The position numbers and the translations under genes were made by a program. Below, in pieces: positions 33,930 through 45,124 of a stretch of 64,000 bases of DNA. Below the pieces are notes generated by a model, which had not been told where the DNA came from, ran no database searches, and saw only the letters and a program-made list of their open reading frames with translations. Each line of letters opens with the position of its first letter. Position 1 is the first letter of the stretch. This DNA is from Grammothele lineata (lineage: Eukaryota > Basidiomycota > Agaricomycetes > Polyporales > Polyporaceae): contig NDFF03000114.1 of NCBI GenBank assembly GCA_002150815.3, forward strand, positions 93,584-157,583. The letters run 5' to 3'.

Positions 33930-34218
33930 TTCCCCATTGTTCATGCGATATGTATTCTCACGGAGCTCCTGACCTTCTAGCTCGAGCAAGCAATTGGTCC
34001 CGCGTTCTACGGGCCCCACCCCCGTAAAGTCCTTGACGCGAAGCACGGCCCGCCGCTAATCGTTGACTGAGTGCTCAACAGAAGAGGGTACGGCGTGAAC
34101 CGATCCGCACTATAATAGATAACGCGGTAATCACATTTTCGCACATTTCCGTCATGCGGAAGAGATCCATGATGTACACGAGTTACAAGCCATGATAGAT
34201 TATACAAGCGTGTTGTCT
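33930..34218. other. Spacer between the F-box gene and family copy C
   Basis: Nothing identifiable. Confidence 0.4.
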
Positions 34219-34734
34219 TCAACTGTGAACGCTCCTCAAGGCCGCATCAGTGGCAATACGGCCGGGCCGCGAACGGGAGACGTAGATAACGAAGACAGAG
34301 AGCGCACACGGTGCCTCCTTGTCCTGTACAGAAACTTCTTCTTTCCTCTCGCTCAGAAACTCCGATCCGACCGGCCGTAGTATTTCGTCAACAAGACAGG
34401 TAAGTGGAATCGAAGTTCTGAGTCCCTGCCCATTGTCGGCTATAGCGTCGGGAATCGACGAAAGTTTCTTGCGCGCGCTCTCCTCAAAATCCTCGAGCAC
34501 GCTCAAAGCCCATTCCTCCCCGCGAAAAGTGGTGGTACCGAGGAGCTCGCGCGACACTTCGAAAGCGCCACAGAGGCGCAGTTTGGCGCGCCCAGGATAT
34601 ATGCCCCACCTCTCAACATCGCCGTCTTCCGGGTTAAGGTGCATAATTGCAATTCCGTTTTTCTCAACAACCGCGAGGAGGGCGGAAGGGTAGCGAGGAC
34701 CCCAAGAGAAGAGATTGCGGATGGAGGAGAGCAT
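34219..34734 (-). CDS. Dispersed ~170-aa family, copy C (intact)
   Basis: An open frame of about 171 residues starts at MLSSIRNLFSWGPRYPS (34734). Conserved blocks shared with the copies at 27 kb and 63 kb are PSALLAVV, IMHLNPEDGDVERWG, FEVSRELLGTTTF, ARKKLSSIP, GQG..SIPL.CLVDEILRPVG and a basic C terminus SVFVIYVSRSRPG ending LRSVHS. The reading may begin further upstream. An open stretch on the minus strand from ATG 34979 ends at a GTAAGT donor near 34812, and the codons just before 34734 (LTVPGM) resemble the same position in the other copies (TTVPDM, LSPSDM). No known domain, signal peptide or membrane segment is seen; the function is unknown. Confidence 0.6.
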   Translation of the reverse strand: MLSSIRNLFSWGPRYPSALLAVVEKNGIAIMHLNPEDGDVERWGIYPGRAKLRLCGAFEVSRELLGTTTFRGEEWALSVLEDFEESARKKLSSIPDAIADNGQGLRTSIPLTCLVDEILRPVGSEFLSERKEEVSVQDKEAPCALSVFVIYVSRSRPGRIATDAALRSVHS

Positions 34735-35295
34735 GCCAGGCACAGTTAAGTTCTTGTATATAATGGATTAATACACTGTAAACCATGCACAAAGCCTGAC
34801 AGAGAACTTACGAGTGATTGCAGTAGGTACTCTGGCAGATTTTCGGTTACGGTGAGCGATATGGTGGTGAGAAGTTGGTGGGAAGGGAAGAAACTTGAAA
34901 GAAAGGGTGAGCGCTCATCAGACTGAATACAGATGCGCAGTTTGAACAGGAGTTGCATGCATTTCTTGCAGTACGTCATAGCTTAGTCATCGAACATGTC
35001 ACGCATTCACCCAATCTTCAAGCTTCAGACGTTGCTTGTGAGGCGGCAGACCCTGAGGTGTACGGTGACTAGCCAGACTCATATTGAGCGACTCGTTCAT
35101 TTCCACTCAGGTGCTACAAATTAGTCCATGATTCCAGACAGCGTAAGGAAGCTAATATGTAATGACAGTTCGGGAGGCCCGCCGTTGCAAACTTGGCTCT
35201 ATTACGGTTCAATGCGTAGGTCATTCTATCGTATCTCTCTCGAGCGATTAACGATCGCAGCGGTAGATCGGACATAGTCTTAGCCAGTCTCCCGC
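34735..35295. other. Possible 5' exon of copy C and intergenic DNA
   Basis: The interval 34812-34979 is probably transcribed with copy C (a donor GTAAGT is conserved in copy D). The rest, to 35295, holds nothing identifiable. Confidence 0.4.
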
Positions 35296-36623
35296 TCAGA
35301 TAAAGTAGATATCCTGTGAACGGAGGAACGTGGGGTGAGCATTTGCGCGAACATGCACCCACTGTCAAAGCGGAGAAGAGAAAACGCACAACTTGCGGCG
35401 AGTTCGCCTCGCTTACCCCAAGCTGCGATCGCAGTGCGGACACGTCGCCCGTGATGTAGAGGCCGCTGCCGGCCAAGACGGTGTACAACGTCGGAACCGC
35501 TATTCCAGAACCATATCAGCGTCATACCGGGGAGAGAAGAGGAGATGGGACGCACATCCGTCAGGGTTCACCCACTTGGGCGTGACGAGGCCGGTGTCGG
35601 GGTCGACGGACCACTGTCGGGGACAGCCGATCAGTCGAGGAGAAGAGAGAAGAGAAGGCGAACGGGAGACGCACGATCGTGGTTTGCGCATAGCCGATGG
35701 CGTACGTGTCGTACACGTACGTCGAAGTCGAGGAGCCCGCGACAGCTGCAGTATAATTAGTAAAAGGGAGTGAGCTAGACACTTTTGGCTCGCAAGCGCG
35801 AACGCCGCAGAGAAAGGACACGCACTGTGCGCGCGCACGTTCTGTGCCAAGAGGTAGTACACGTTCCTGCAACACCGGACCTCCGTCAGCTTGGCACGGA
35901 GACTGCGAGACGCGCTCGGAGGAGAGTACGCACCCAGGGCCCAGAGTGACTTGCGGGCCGGTCTGGATCGCGACCCCCGCGAGGCGGAAAGGTGTCTGCA
36001 CGCGCGTCCCCAAGAATCACAAGTCTCAGCACATTCCCCTCGATCCACAACACGGGCGACCGAGAGGCGAGTACTCACGTTCGGGTGGTTGAGCTCGACG
36101 ACGGCGGTCCCAGGGCTCGGCATCGTGTACGTGTACGTCCACGCGTCAGTTGCGGAGCCCGTATCGATCGTTGTCGTGAGCCCGTAGGCACCCAGGTATC
36201 CCAGGCGCGTCGAGTCGTCGCGCTTGCGGAAGGGACCTTGGCTCTCCGAGGTCGTGGTCGAGGCGGGGTAGATGCCGACGTTTCCTGTTTGGCTGGGTAC
36301 GGAGAGGCATGCCCGTGAGTGCTCGCACAAGGGAGAGGTGAAAGAGGAGGACGTACGTCGTGCCGGCTCCCCCAGAGGGTGCGGCGCGCGCGACATCTAG
36401 CGGGACAGAGGTCATCAATCGCTCTCGCTGCGCTGATGAAAGAAGATGGCGTACTCGTCCGGGTGCCCGTGTAGAACCGCTTTGGCGGTGCGGGCCCAAG
36501 ACCCCGCGCAAACCGCTCAGCGTTCGTGAACGCGCGGCTGGCGCGGGTCGGGACGGCGTGTACGAGGGTGAAGAGGGAGAGCGCGAGGAGCGCGATGGAG
36601 ACGACCCGTGCGACTGCGAACAT
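35296..36623 (-). CDS. Secreted Ser/Thr-rich protein of unknown function
   Basis: Eight or so short exons begin at MFAVARVVSIALLALSLFTL (36623), a clear signal peptide ending near VHA. The mature start is AVPTRASRAF, then NAERFARGLGPAPPKRFYTG, a linker ARAAPSGGAGTTQTGNVGIY, and Ser/Thr-rich text including a KR site (PFRKRDD) that could be cleaved by a Kex2-type protease. Later exons contain AYGLTTTIDTGSATDAWTYT, VNYYL-type text, STSTYVYDTYAIGYAQTTIW, DPDTGLVTPKWVNPDG and LYTVLAGSGLYITGDVS, ending after QLG with a likely last exon DIYFI. Agaricomycetes carry many such extracellular proteins; I do not know a function. The last exon and its stop are inferred from a TTCACAG acceptor near 35316. 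Confidence 0.65.
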
Positions 36624-37827
36624 CGTGGAGATCTATGCCGAGCGAAGGACAGGAACGTCGCGTCGTGGCCTATGGAAGGAAACTCGGGGTATGAGGGTGC
36701 AGATCCTAGAGGAGGTCCGGGGATCGAGGACACGCAGGAGGAGGCGCGATGGTCCTTTTCATAGTGGCGCGTGCGTTTGGGTCGGGGATTGGCGTTGGCG
36801 ACCGAGCAGTCGAGGCCTCCGGAGTGGTCTGAATCTGTCTGAATGCGCACCGAGCAGCGCACTGACTAGTGATGCGGCGAGGCGGATACGGGCTCAAGAG
36901 TGCGTTGTAATATTAGAGTGCCTGCTAGTGCCTGGCGGACCCGAGTCTCGATTCGCGTAATACGCCTTCCCTGCTGTCAATGAAGAACGATCGGTCCCGG
37001 ATCGCAATCCTCCGGGCCCTTTGGTGGCTCGACGGTGGCGATGCGAGGTACGACCGACAAGGGCACGGTTGGTTCGGGTTAAGGATGGCCAGCGGTCGAG
37101 GCGGGACCTGAGTTTAGCCCGTCAAAAATGTCAGCTAGATTCAGCCACAAGTTGGATTGGTCAGTAGACCCACCCAAGCGAGGTCCACTAGAGTTTACGG
37201 GCTAACATTGGTGCATTTGCCAGAGGCTTGCGTATACAAGTAACTCGAGAACGTCTACTACGGTTTTGAGCCTGCGAGTTAACCGGAGTCGACAGACGTT
37301 GAACGTTAACGTTAGCGTTGAAAGTGTACGGTACGAACTTCGAAGGTTCAAGGCAGTGCGCATCGAGAGGGAATTTGATGCCTGACACGTGTCGTGATGT
37401 CATTTCGACTTTCATATTAGCGCCCATCACCTGTCCCGCCGTACGTGTTTTTGCGGAGTTGAGACACAGTCTGCTCAACCCTGAAGCTCGTCCGTTTGTC
37501 AGAACTATGCCGATAGTACCTGCCTAGCACCTAAAGTCGAATTTGCGAATACGTTTGATTATCAATCTAATACGCTGTCCGCTGGTCTCTATACCACTAC
37601 GTATATGCTACATACAGGACACCTATGATACACTTTTCGTGCCAGACCTGGCGCCAATATTTCTGTCATAACAGGACGGGAAGAGTGGTAAGGATAGGAA
37701 AAGTACTAGTCATACAACAACTCGACGAGAGGGAGAAAGAGTCGGTTTGGGATGTGACGTTCGCCGTCTGGAGTGCGAGTGGCGGTTAAGTAGCGACAGA
37801 AGTAGCGGAGGAGGGGAAGAAGTCGGC
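36624..37827. other. Intergenic region
   Basis: Promoter side of the secreted-protein gene and the 3' flank of the pseudogene. Nothing else is recognised. Confidence 0.45.
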
Positions 37828-38469
37828 CTAGAAGCCGTGCAACGCCATGCGCGCGCGGAGGAAGTCGACGGAAGTGACATAGGTGCGGTCGAAGACGTCA
37901 GCGCCTCCAGCGCCGCCCGTGAGCAGATGGGGAGACCGACGGTAGTGGTCCGTGGAGAAGGGCTCGAGGGCGCGGACGGCGGCGAAGGAGGTGAGGACAA
38001 GCTTGTATCATCTGAAGGAGCGAGTGGACTGCGACTCGCGTATTTCGACATGGACGTCGCTGATGCCGTGAGCGGAAAGGATGCCCTTGAGATGAACGGC
38101 GACCTCGACGCCGACGTCGGAAGTGAGCGAGTCGGGCAGGACTCCGACCCATACAATGATTGGCGCACAAGGTTCCCCAGCGTACCCGATGCGAACGGGA
38201 TCCAGACTAGACCACTTCACGTCCTTAGAGCCCAGGTAGGCAATCATTTCGGGGCCTATGGTGGGCGTCCAAACCTCCCGGAGAGGGTGCTGGGCTTCGA
38301 AGGGCCTGAGCTCTTTGGGAGTAGGGTACGTTGCGTGGCTTCGCTGCTCAATCTAGGGGTCGACGCTTGAGCGAGCAATGAGACGGGGTCCAGAGGACAA
38401 GCCGTAATAGTAGAGTTCCGACTCTCGAGGCGAAGGAGCACATGGAGGGGTAGGAGCGTCAGGGGCCAT
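37828..38469 (-). pseudogene. Decayed member of a basidiomycete-specific uncharacterised family
   Basis: The frame opens at MAPDAPTPPCAPSPRESELY (38469). After a gap, LRPFEAQHPLREVWTPTIGP, KDVKWSSLDPVRIGYAGEPC and IIVWVGVLPDSL, then VEVAVHLKGILSAHGISDVH and EIRES, form a well-conserved module that I recall from large basidiomycete protein families. Immediately after RESQSTRSFR there is an in-frame TGA. The family text then resumes as YKLVLTS and EPFST, and the next expected block (VGLPICS) appears only in a different frame. The gene then ends, without the long C-terminal part of its relatives. Stop, frameshift and truncation together indicate a pseudogene. The family function is unknown. Confidence 0.55.
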
Positions 38470-38864
38470 GTTGCTAAACTGATGCGAGTGGCGGTGGGAT
38501 CCAACGCTGAGGAAAGAGAACGCCAAAAATTGTGAATGGAAACGCAGCAAAGGAGAAAAAGAACTCACCTGGCTAAGATTTAACTATCAAACCCGGTAGC
38601 AGAGAGTCGACGAAGAAGTTATGGAACGTGCTTGGAGAACAAACGCCCCACAATTAGCTCCTGCCTACTTTCGCCGACCAGAAGATTTCATACACTCGCC
38701 GCGTTGAAACCTTGAAGGGCGTTCCGAAGTCTCACGAAGGGGTTCGGGACGAAATGGACAGGAACAAGGCGCGGGCCCGGTGGGCGGCACGGAGAAAAGG
38801 GGATGGGCGCCTGTCTGCATTTACATCCGCGTGGGCAGCGCAGCCGAGGCAACCGGAGACGTCA
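38470..38864. other. Intergenic region between divergent transcription units
   Basis: No gene is seen; it contains promoter DNA for both sides. Confidence 0.45.
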
Positions 38865-38870
38865 TATATC
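38865..38870 (+). promoter_or_regulatory. TATA-like box of the small secreted protein gene
   Basis: TATATC is followed by a long pyrimidine-rich leader (38900-38950), as at other genes in this window. Confidence 0.45.
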
Positions 38871-39104
38871 CCGCTGCAGCGACACGACCGTACTGCGCCT
38901 TGCTGCCCGCTCCTCCTCCCTCCGCTCTCTCTTCTCTCTTCTGCCCCCATCTCCTCTAATCCGTCCCGGCGCTGCGAGACCTCTCCCCCTTTCCTTCACT
39001 TTCGCTGCTCTCGGTGAGTCGATGTCGTTCGACGCTGGAGACGAGACCCCGGGCTCATCGACGTCCTTCGCGCCACCAGCTTTTTCGCAACTTTACGCAC
39101 CGCG

Positions 39105-39305
39105 ATGCACTTCCTCCGCCTCACCGCCGCACTCCTCTCCACGCTTGCCCTCGCACCGGCCCTGCTGGCACTTCCCCTCGCTGACGTGTCTGCACCCGCG
39201 TCGGCACCGCATGGGCTCGTGGAGAACCCGGTGGTCCAGAATATCCCCGTCCTACCCGCGCCGAAGACGCATACATACACCCGTCGCGCCCGGGCCCACC
39301 CGTGA
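39105..39305 (+). CDS. Small secreted protein (66 aa as an open frame)
   Basis: MHFLRLTAALLSTLALAPAL begins a strong signal peptide likely cleaved near LALP. The mature part is LADVSAPASAPHGLVENPVV, Pro-rich text, and a basic end THTYTRRARAHP. The ATG follows a probable intron in the leader (GTGAGT donor at about 39014). The stop TGA overlaps a GTGAGC donor after the last Pro codon, so the coding region may continue through an 11-nt exon at about 39360-39370 and one more exon; this is not certain. The RR pair before RAHP could be a dibasic processing site. The role is unknown; an effector or wall peptide is possible. Confidence 0.5.
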   Translation: MHFLRLTAALLSTLALAPALLALPLADVSAPASAPHGLVENPVVQNIPVLPAPKTHTYTRRARAHP

Positions 39306-40206
39306 GCTGCCCTCGTGAGCGTTGGGGACCGCCATGGCGCTACGAACCCTCCACGACCAGAAATAGACGCGGTGAGTGCTGCTCCGCGACTGTCCGTGTG
39401 ATGATCATGCGAATTCGCTCTAACCCGCGTCCGTTGGGGTATAGTTCACGCTCGCCAACGACTTATGACCTCTGCGCCACCCCGTGTGCCGCCATAGACG
39501 TTCTTCGAACTTTCATCTCAGACTCGGACTCATCTCGGACCTGCTTCCCAACTCGGACCATGTGTATCTATGCTATGCCGCTGTAGCCATCGCTAGCTCC
39601 GTCAGTACCTCCCACTGTACAGCCTTCATAGTCACTCTTTTACGCACACAGTCGTTGTACCTAATGTAATATTATCTCCAAAATCTGGCTGATTCGCCAT
39701 CATGCGTTGCATTGCCCAGCATTCGTATCCATAGCCTCTCTCGGGTCTCATTCGCCGGCCGCAGATGGGCCAAGCTACAGTAAGGTTCACTTGGCCATAA
39801 GGCCAGTAGCGCCTCTTTTACGCTGTCAATTCACGTACAGATCAGCACAATATGCCTCATGTAGATCTCAACAACACCTAATAACGAAGTTGTGGACGCC
39901 AACGTACTGCGATCTCTATTCAACCGTGTCAACACGTTCCTTATCACCTACAACGCCGATTTAGACCGGACCCCTCGCCTGCCTTGTGTTCATACCCGAA
40001 GTCACCCTCCTCTCTGAGGTACGGCATCCATTCCTCCTCGCGCCATTGACTGCGCGTGGCTCACACGAATACAGGTAGAGCGCGAGCTCGCTGGGAATCC
40101 TCTTCTTGCATTGAGTTTTGCGCCCTCCCACGGCTGGCACCCAGCGCGTGCGTCCTACCGATAAGCGACCCGCTTCTCGTTCATAAAGCCCTCCATATCC
40201 CTGACG
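39306..40206. other. Possible 3' exons of the small secreted gene, then intergenic DNA
   Basis: Beyond the possible last exons (to about 39490) nothing is recognised until the amidase start. Confidence 0.45.
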
Positions 40207-42302
40207 ATGGGGAAGGCGACCCAAGCTCACTCTGCTCGAAGTGGGGCTACTACGGACGCACAAAAGATGGGCTCTCGCGGACTCTCGCTGCGCCTGACGG
40301 TGATCTCGCTCGCCACGCTGATACTCGCTCTCGTTTGGGTGGGATATGGGTCTTCTCACTTTGACGGCACAGCCGTTGGGGTTGCCGTAGAGATCAGGGC
40401 GACGGACGCGAAGTTCCCGGACCTGTACGAAGCGTCTATCTCCGAGCTGCAAGAGGGCCTGGAAAAGGGTCTTTTCACGAGCGTCGATCTTGTCAAGGTA
40501 TGTCCGATCCTTTGTAGATCTCCCGCAATTCACGCCTGTCTGACCAAGACACTGTTGTCTGACATGCGTGCTCGCACCGTGGTTGTAGGCCTACTTTGCT
40601 CGCATTGAAGAAGTCAATCTCCAAGGGCCGACGCTCCGCGCCGTAATCGAGACGAACCCGAGCGCGCTCAAGCAGGCCGCAGAGCTTGACCTCGAGCGCA
40701 AAACTAAGGGACCACGCGGGCCCCTGCACGGCATCCCGATCATCCTCAAAGACAACATCGCAACTCGCGCCAGCGACGGCGAGTTCCTCTTTCCCTCACT
40801 GCCCACGCCCATACTCATCCTATCTTCTCCGTCTAGGCATGAACACCACCGCAGGCTCCTTCGCCCTCCTCGGCTCCATCGTCCCGCGCGACGCGCACGT
40901 CTCCGCCCAGCTCCGCGCCGCCGGCGCGATCCTCCTCGGGAAAGCCAACCTCTCCGAGTGGGCGAACTTCCGCGGCAACGTCCCCTCGGGCTTCTCCGGG
41001 CGCGGGGGCCAGGCGAGCAGCCCGTACGTGCCCCTCGGCGACCCGTGCGGCTCGAGCTCGGGCAGCGGCATCGCGAGCGCGATCGGGCTCGCGGCTGCCG
41101 CGCTGGGATCGGAGACGGACGGGAGCATCGTGTGTCCGAGCGAGTTTAATAATCTGGTGGGGATTAAGCCCACGGTAGGGCTTACGTCTAGGGCGGGAGG
41201 TGCGTGGACTACATGCCTGTTTCTTGCGTGGCTCGAGGCTGATTCTAACATGGGGCGCGCAGTGATCCCGATATCGGAGCACCAGGACACCGTCGGGCCC
41301 ATGGCGCGCTCCGTCACGGACGCCGCGCTCATCCTGGGCGTCATCGCCGGGCGCGACCCGCGCGACAACTTCACGCTCGCCCAGCCCGCGGTCGTCCCGG
41401 ACTACACGAAGGCGCTGGACGCGCACGGGCTAAGGGGCGCGCGCCTGGGCGTGCCGCGCGCGTTCCTTGACGGGGTGGACCCGGTTGTGGTTGCTGCGTT
41501 CAACGCGTCGCTGGAGACGATGAGGGGGCTTGGGGCGACGGTCGTGGACCCGGTGGACTTCCCGAGCTTTGGGGATTTGGTGGTGTCGGATAATGAGACG
41601 ATCGTGTTGAATGTGGACTTCAAGGTGGGTACCTCGCCAGATGCGCATATACGCCTATGTGGTTTGGAGCTGATTCGCGTTCCGTGTGCTGTAGGTTGAC
41701 GTGAACAATTACATCGCGGAACTGTTGGAGGTGCCCACGGGCGTGAAGGACCTCGCGGACCTCATCCAGTTCAACATCGACCACGCAAACGAGGAACTCA
41801 TCCCTCCCTTCTGGGACGACCAATCCCAGTACGCCCAGCTCTCCCCTTCTTCACCCTTCACCCCATTGACGGTCACACTCCCCACAGGTTCATCTCCTCC
41901 GAGAACACAACCGTCAACCAAGCCTTCTTCGACGCCCTCGCCGCCGACAAAGACATCGGCCAAACCCGCGGGATCGACTTCGCCCTGCACGCCCACTCGC
42001 TCGACGCCCTCCTCCTCCCCACCGACGTCTCCTCCACCCCCGCCGCGATCGCCGGCTACCCGATCGTCACCGTCCCGCTCGGGTTCTTCCCTGCGGACAC
42101 CCCGCTGGGGGAGGCGGCGCCGACGCGCGAGAGCGGGCCGAACCAGCCGTTCGGGCTGTCGTTCTTGGGCACGGCGTTCAGCGAGTTCGGGCTGGTGAGG
42201 CTGGCGTTTGCGTATGAGCAGGCGACGCATACGCGTTTGGAGGTGAAGGCGTTCCCTGCGGCGATACCGAAGACGCAGTTGGTGGATGTGGTGGGTAAGT
42301 GA
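40207..42302 (+). CDS. Amidase-signature-family hydrolase, paralogue 1
   Basis: Six exons (40207-40497, 40589-40778, 40837-41199, 41263-41624, 41695-41828, 41888-42302) give 584 residues. An N-terminal hydrophobic segment (LTVISLATLILALVWVGYG) acts as signal peptide or anchor. FPDLYEASISELQEGLEKG precedes the amidase core: PLHGIPIILKDNI with the catalytic Lys, GSSSGSGIASAIGLAAAALG with the cis-Ser and nucleophile region, TDGS, and the HQDTVGPMARSVTDAALIL motif. All three catalytic residues of the Ser-cisSer-Lys triad are present. Exons 2 to 6 have lengths identical to paralogue 2 (190, 363, 362, 134 and 415 nt, summing split exons). The second intron starts with GC rather than GT. Known role: hydrolysis of amides, for example acetamide- or fatty-amide-like compounds. 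The substrate is unknown. Confidence 0.92.
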
Positions 42303-43023
42303 GCGTAGTCTGGAAGCTCGAGTTGGCGGTGCGGGGATTGAGCTGAGCTTCGAGTTGAGACGTGGATCTGGCACAAATGTATTTTTAATGCAAACGGCAG
42401 GGGCGTATTCGACTCAACTAACTTGCGCTAATTGGGGGGGGGGAACCAATGTGCCCGCCATGTTCTAGGGAGAGCGCGATGCACTGTACACGGCACATCC
42501 ACTAAAATACTGACAGGCACATAATAAACGTTAGCGTACTATCCAGACATTCGACCTTGGGTCTGCTACCACCTATATTCGAGCAAGATCGAGCTTGGAA
42601 AATCTGTCCGACGAAGGCGTACGCGAAGGTTTGATTGAACGGACTGCGGCCTACCAGTGCAACCGCGTGGGGCTTACTAGGGCTTACTAAGTACGTGCCC
42701 CAATAAGTATGAGGAAACGTTACTCACATCACGTGCATGTGACACAACGCGATGCGCGCTGGGTTGGGAACCGCAGTGTCGTCGGGCCCGGGGCGCGGAC
42801 TTTCCCTGACCACGACACTCGATGCTGTTGACTGGGACCTGCGTCGCGCGTTGCCCTATATCCTTGGCATGGATACTTGCTTCGAAGGTCTCCATTTCTC
42901 TGACTAAACGCCTGGTCTCGGCCGTGGTCACATTGATGTCCGTATGGGGCATAAGTTGAGTTAAGTTTCGGAGGGAGCCCCATGACCACTGGCAGGCTGG
43001 ATGTGTCTCAGGCTACAGAGTGG
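42303..43023. other. Intergenic region
   Basis: Nothing coding. A G-run sits at about 42437. Confidence 0.5.
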
Positions 43024-43030
43024 TATAAAT
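43024..43030 (+). promoter_or_regulatory. TATA box of the dehydrogenase gene
   Basis: TATAAAT lies 53 bases before the ATG at 43077. Confidence 0.65.
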
Positions 43031-43076
43031 GCTTCGATGGCGCAACCAAGTGCTGCGCCTCCCCTTTCACTCAGAT

Positions 43077-44820
43077 ATGCGAGCAATTCGGTACTACGGG
43101 ACGGGGGACGTTCGTCTGGAGGAGATTCCTGAACCCGTGGTAGGAGACAACCAGGTGAAGATCAAGGTGAGTATGCGCTCTTTGTCTTGAAGCCATGAGA
43201 CGCTCACGTTGACCCACTGAGTCAGGTAGCTTGGTCAGTGGTATCTCCTGCGCGTCTCGGTTTGACGGAGCTGCGCACTGATTTCTATACTCTCACGGCC
43301 ATTGTGGACACACAGGAACGGAAGTGAGTGTACTCATTGCTGCATCAGAGGACGACTCGCTAAGCTGGCGGTGTAGTATGCGGCTCAGACCTGTACATGT
43401 TTGTCGACCATATCGATGGGGCATCGCCCACGTTGACGGAGCCCCATCCTGTAACGAAAGAGACTCTCCCTATCGGCATGGGACACGAGTACGTGCGCAG
43501 CGCAGGAGGTTCCTTGGTGCTACTGCTGATTGACTGGTGTCAAGATTCTCAGGAGTCATCGTCGAAATCGGCCCCAAGGTTGATACCTCGCGTCTTTCTG
43601 TCGGGAAGAACGTCGTAGTGTAAGCCAGCCCTTTCTTTGCTTTCAAAACGCTCATGATATACGATCGTTACAGGGAAGCCCTGCTGTCTTGTAAGAAGTG
43701 CTCGCCTTGCTCCGACGACCTGAGGAACCTCTGTCACAAAGGAACGTATATTGTGAGACCCTGTTGAATCTCCATATCTCTTTCAGATGACTGAATCGGC
43801 GGGACGAATTCTCAGGGGATAGGTGGAGGGGGTGGAGGGCTGTCTGAATACATCTCCGTAGATGAAGAGTTAGTATATGCGCTGCCTCCCTCAGTACCAT
43901 GTTAGTATCTTCATACTACTCTTCGTTCGTGATTTCTGACCGCGTGAGCAGTGGATGTAGGTGCCCTTATGGAGCCTCTTGCCGTGGCCTGGCACTCCGT
44001 GAAAAAGTCAGGGCTCAAACCCGGTGACAAGGCTCTCGTCCTTGGTGGAGGCCCGGTAAGTAGCCGCCCATCCGTCGTTCTGCAAAATACACCATAGCTG
44101 TGCGGCCTGATCACACAGATTGGCCTTCTCGTGCTCATGGTGGCAAAGTGAGCACCTCGTCCGTCCCTTCTCCCCGCGCATGTCTGACTCGCTGAAGAGC
44201 GCTGGGGGCTTCCTGGGTGGGCCTGTCTGAGCCCGCGCGCAAGAGACGGGACTTTGCCAGTCGCTTTGGCGCGGACGTGGTCTACGACCCCGTGTTCCCC
44301 GGAATGGACGTACCCGCGAGGGTCACTCAAGCGACTGGCGGGCGAGGTGCTGACGTCGTCTTCGAATGCGCCGGGAGCCAAACCACGCTTGACGTGGCTG
44401 TTAAGGCCGTGCGGGCGAAAGGGATGATCGTGAACATCGCGCTTTGGCACAAGCCTGCGACAATTGACTTCAACACGCTTATGGTGAAAGAGGCGTTCAT
44501 CACGAGTTAGTAACCCTCTTCGCATGACTAGGAGTGGTATTGACGTTCGTCGTTCCCTCGGTGCCTCACAGGCTGCGTCGCATACGACCGCGATCATCCG
44601 GAGATGCTCAAGGCACTGGCGGAAGGCAAGTTTAAGGGACTGGAGCAACTTATCACGCGCCGGATTCCTTTGGAAGATTTCGTTGAGAAAGGAGTCAAGG
44701 CTCTCATTAATGAGAAGGACGAGCATGGTGAGTTATGCCCTTCTAGATGATCGACTTTCGTGTGCTGATTACCATGTTTGAATCCATACAGTGAAGATCC
44801 TTGTGTATCCAGGCAAATGA
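43077..44820 (+). CDS. Zinc-dependent (R,R)-butanediol dehydrogenase-like MDR oxidoreductase with two 8-nt exons
   Basis: The gene starts MRAIRYYGTGDVRLEEIPEP. Exon 1 is 43077-43166, exons 2 and 3 are only 8 nt each (43226-43233 and 43316-43323), and exon 4 starts at 43377. Spliced together they give VAWNGICGSDLYMFVDH, which carries the catalytic-zinc Cys. GMGHEFSGVIVEIGP has the His-Glu pair. LLSCKKCSPCSDDLRNLCHK has the four structural-zinc cysteines. The NAD-binding fold shows LVLGGGPIGLLVLMVAKALG, and DVVFECAGSQTTLDVAVKAV and LITRRIPLEDF complete the family pattern, ending VYPGK. Known role: interconversion of acetoin and 2,3-butanediol or related polyols with NAD. It lies between two amidase paralogues on the same strand; a shared pathway is only suggested by position. 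Confidence 0.88.
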
Positions 44821-45080
44821 TGTACGAGAATTAGTATTCATGTACACGCCAAGCTTTGCGGGAAGCACTCTCCCCTCGAGATATCAATTATAGCAATGGT
44901 GCACATTGGTTGGGTGCCGACGGATGTCCGCGTCAGAATCGCGGCACATGATCGCCACTACTTATATTTTCCCACCAGAACCCGTATACGAGACCACTGC
45001 CGTGGTACGCGGTACGTTATTCTCATCAACTCACGGTTCATTCCCTGTGCCTCCGCAGATAAGAGCCCAGTGCCGCGCGT

Positions 45081-45086
45081 TATAAA
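45081..45086 (+). promoter_or_regulatory. TATA box of amidase paralogue 2
   Basis: TATAAA lies 39 bases before the ATG at 45125. Confidence 0.6.
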
Positions 45087-45124
45087 GACGATGTCTGATA
45101 GCGTATCTCTTCCCCCACATCGAC

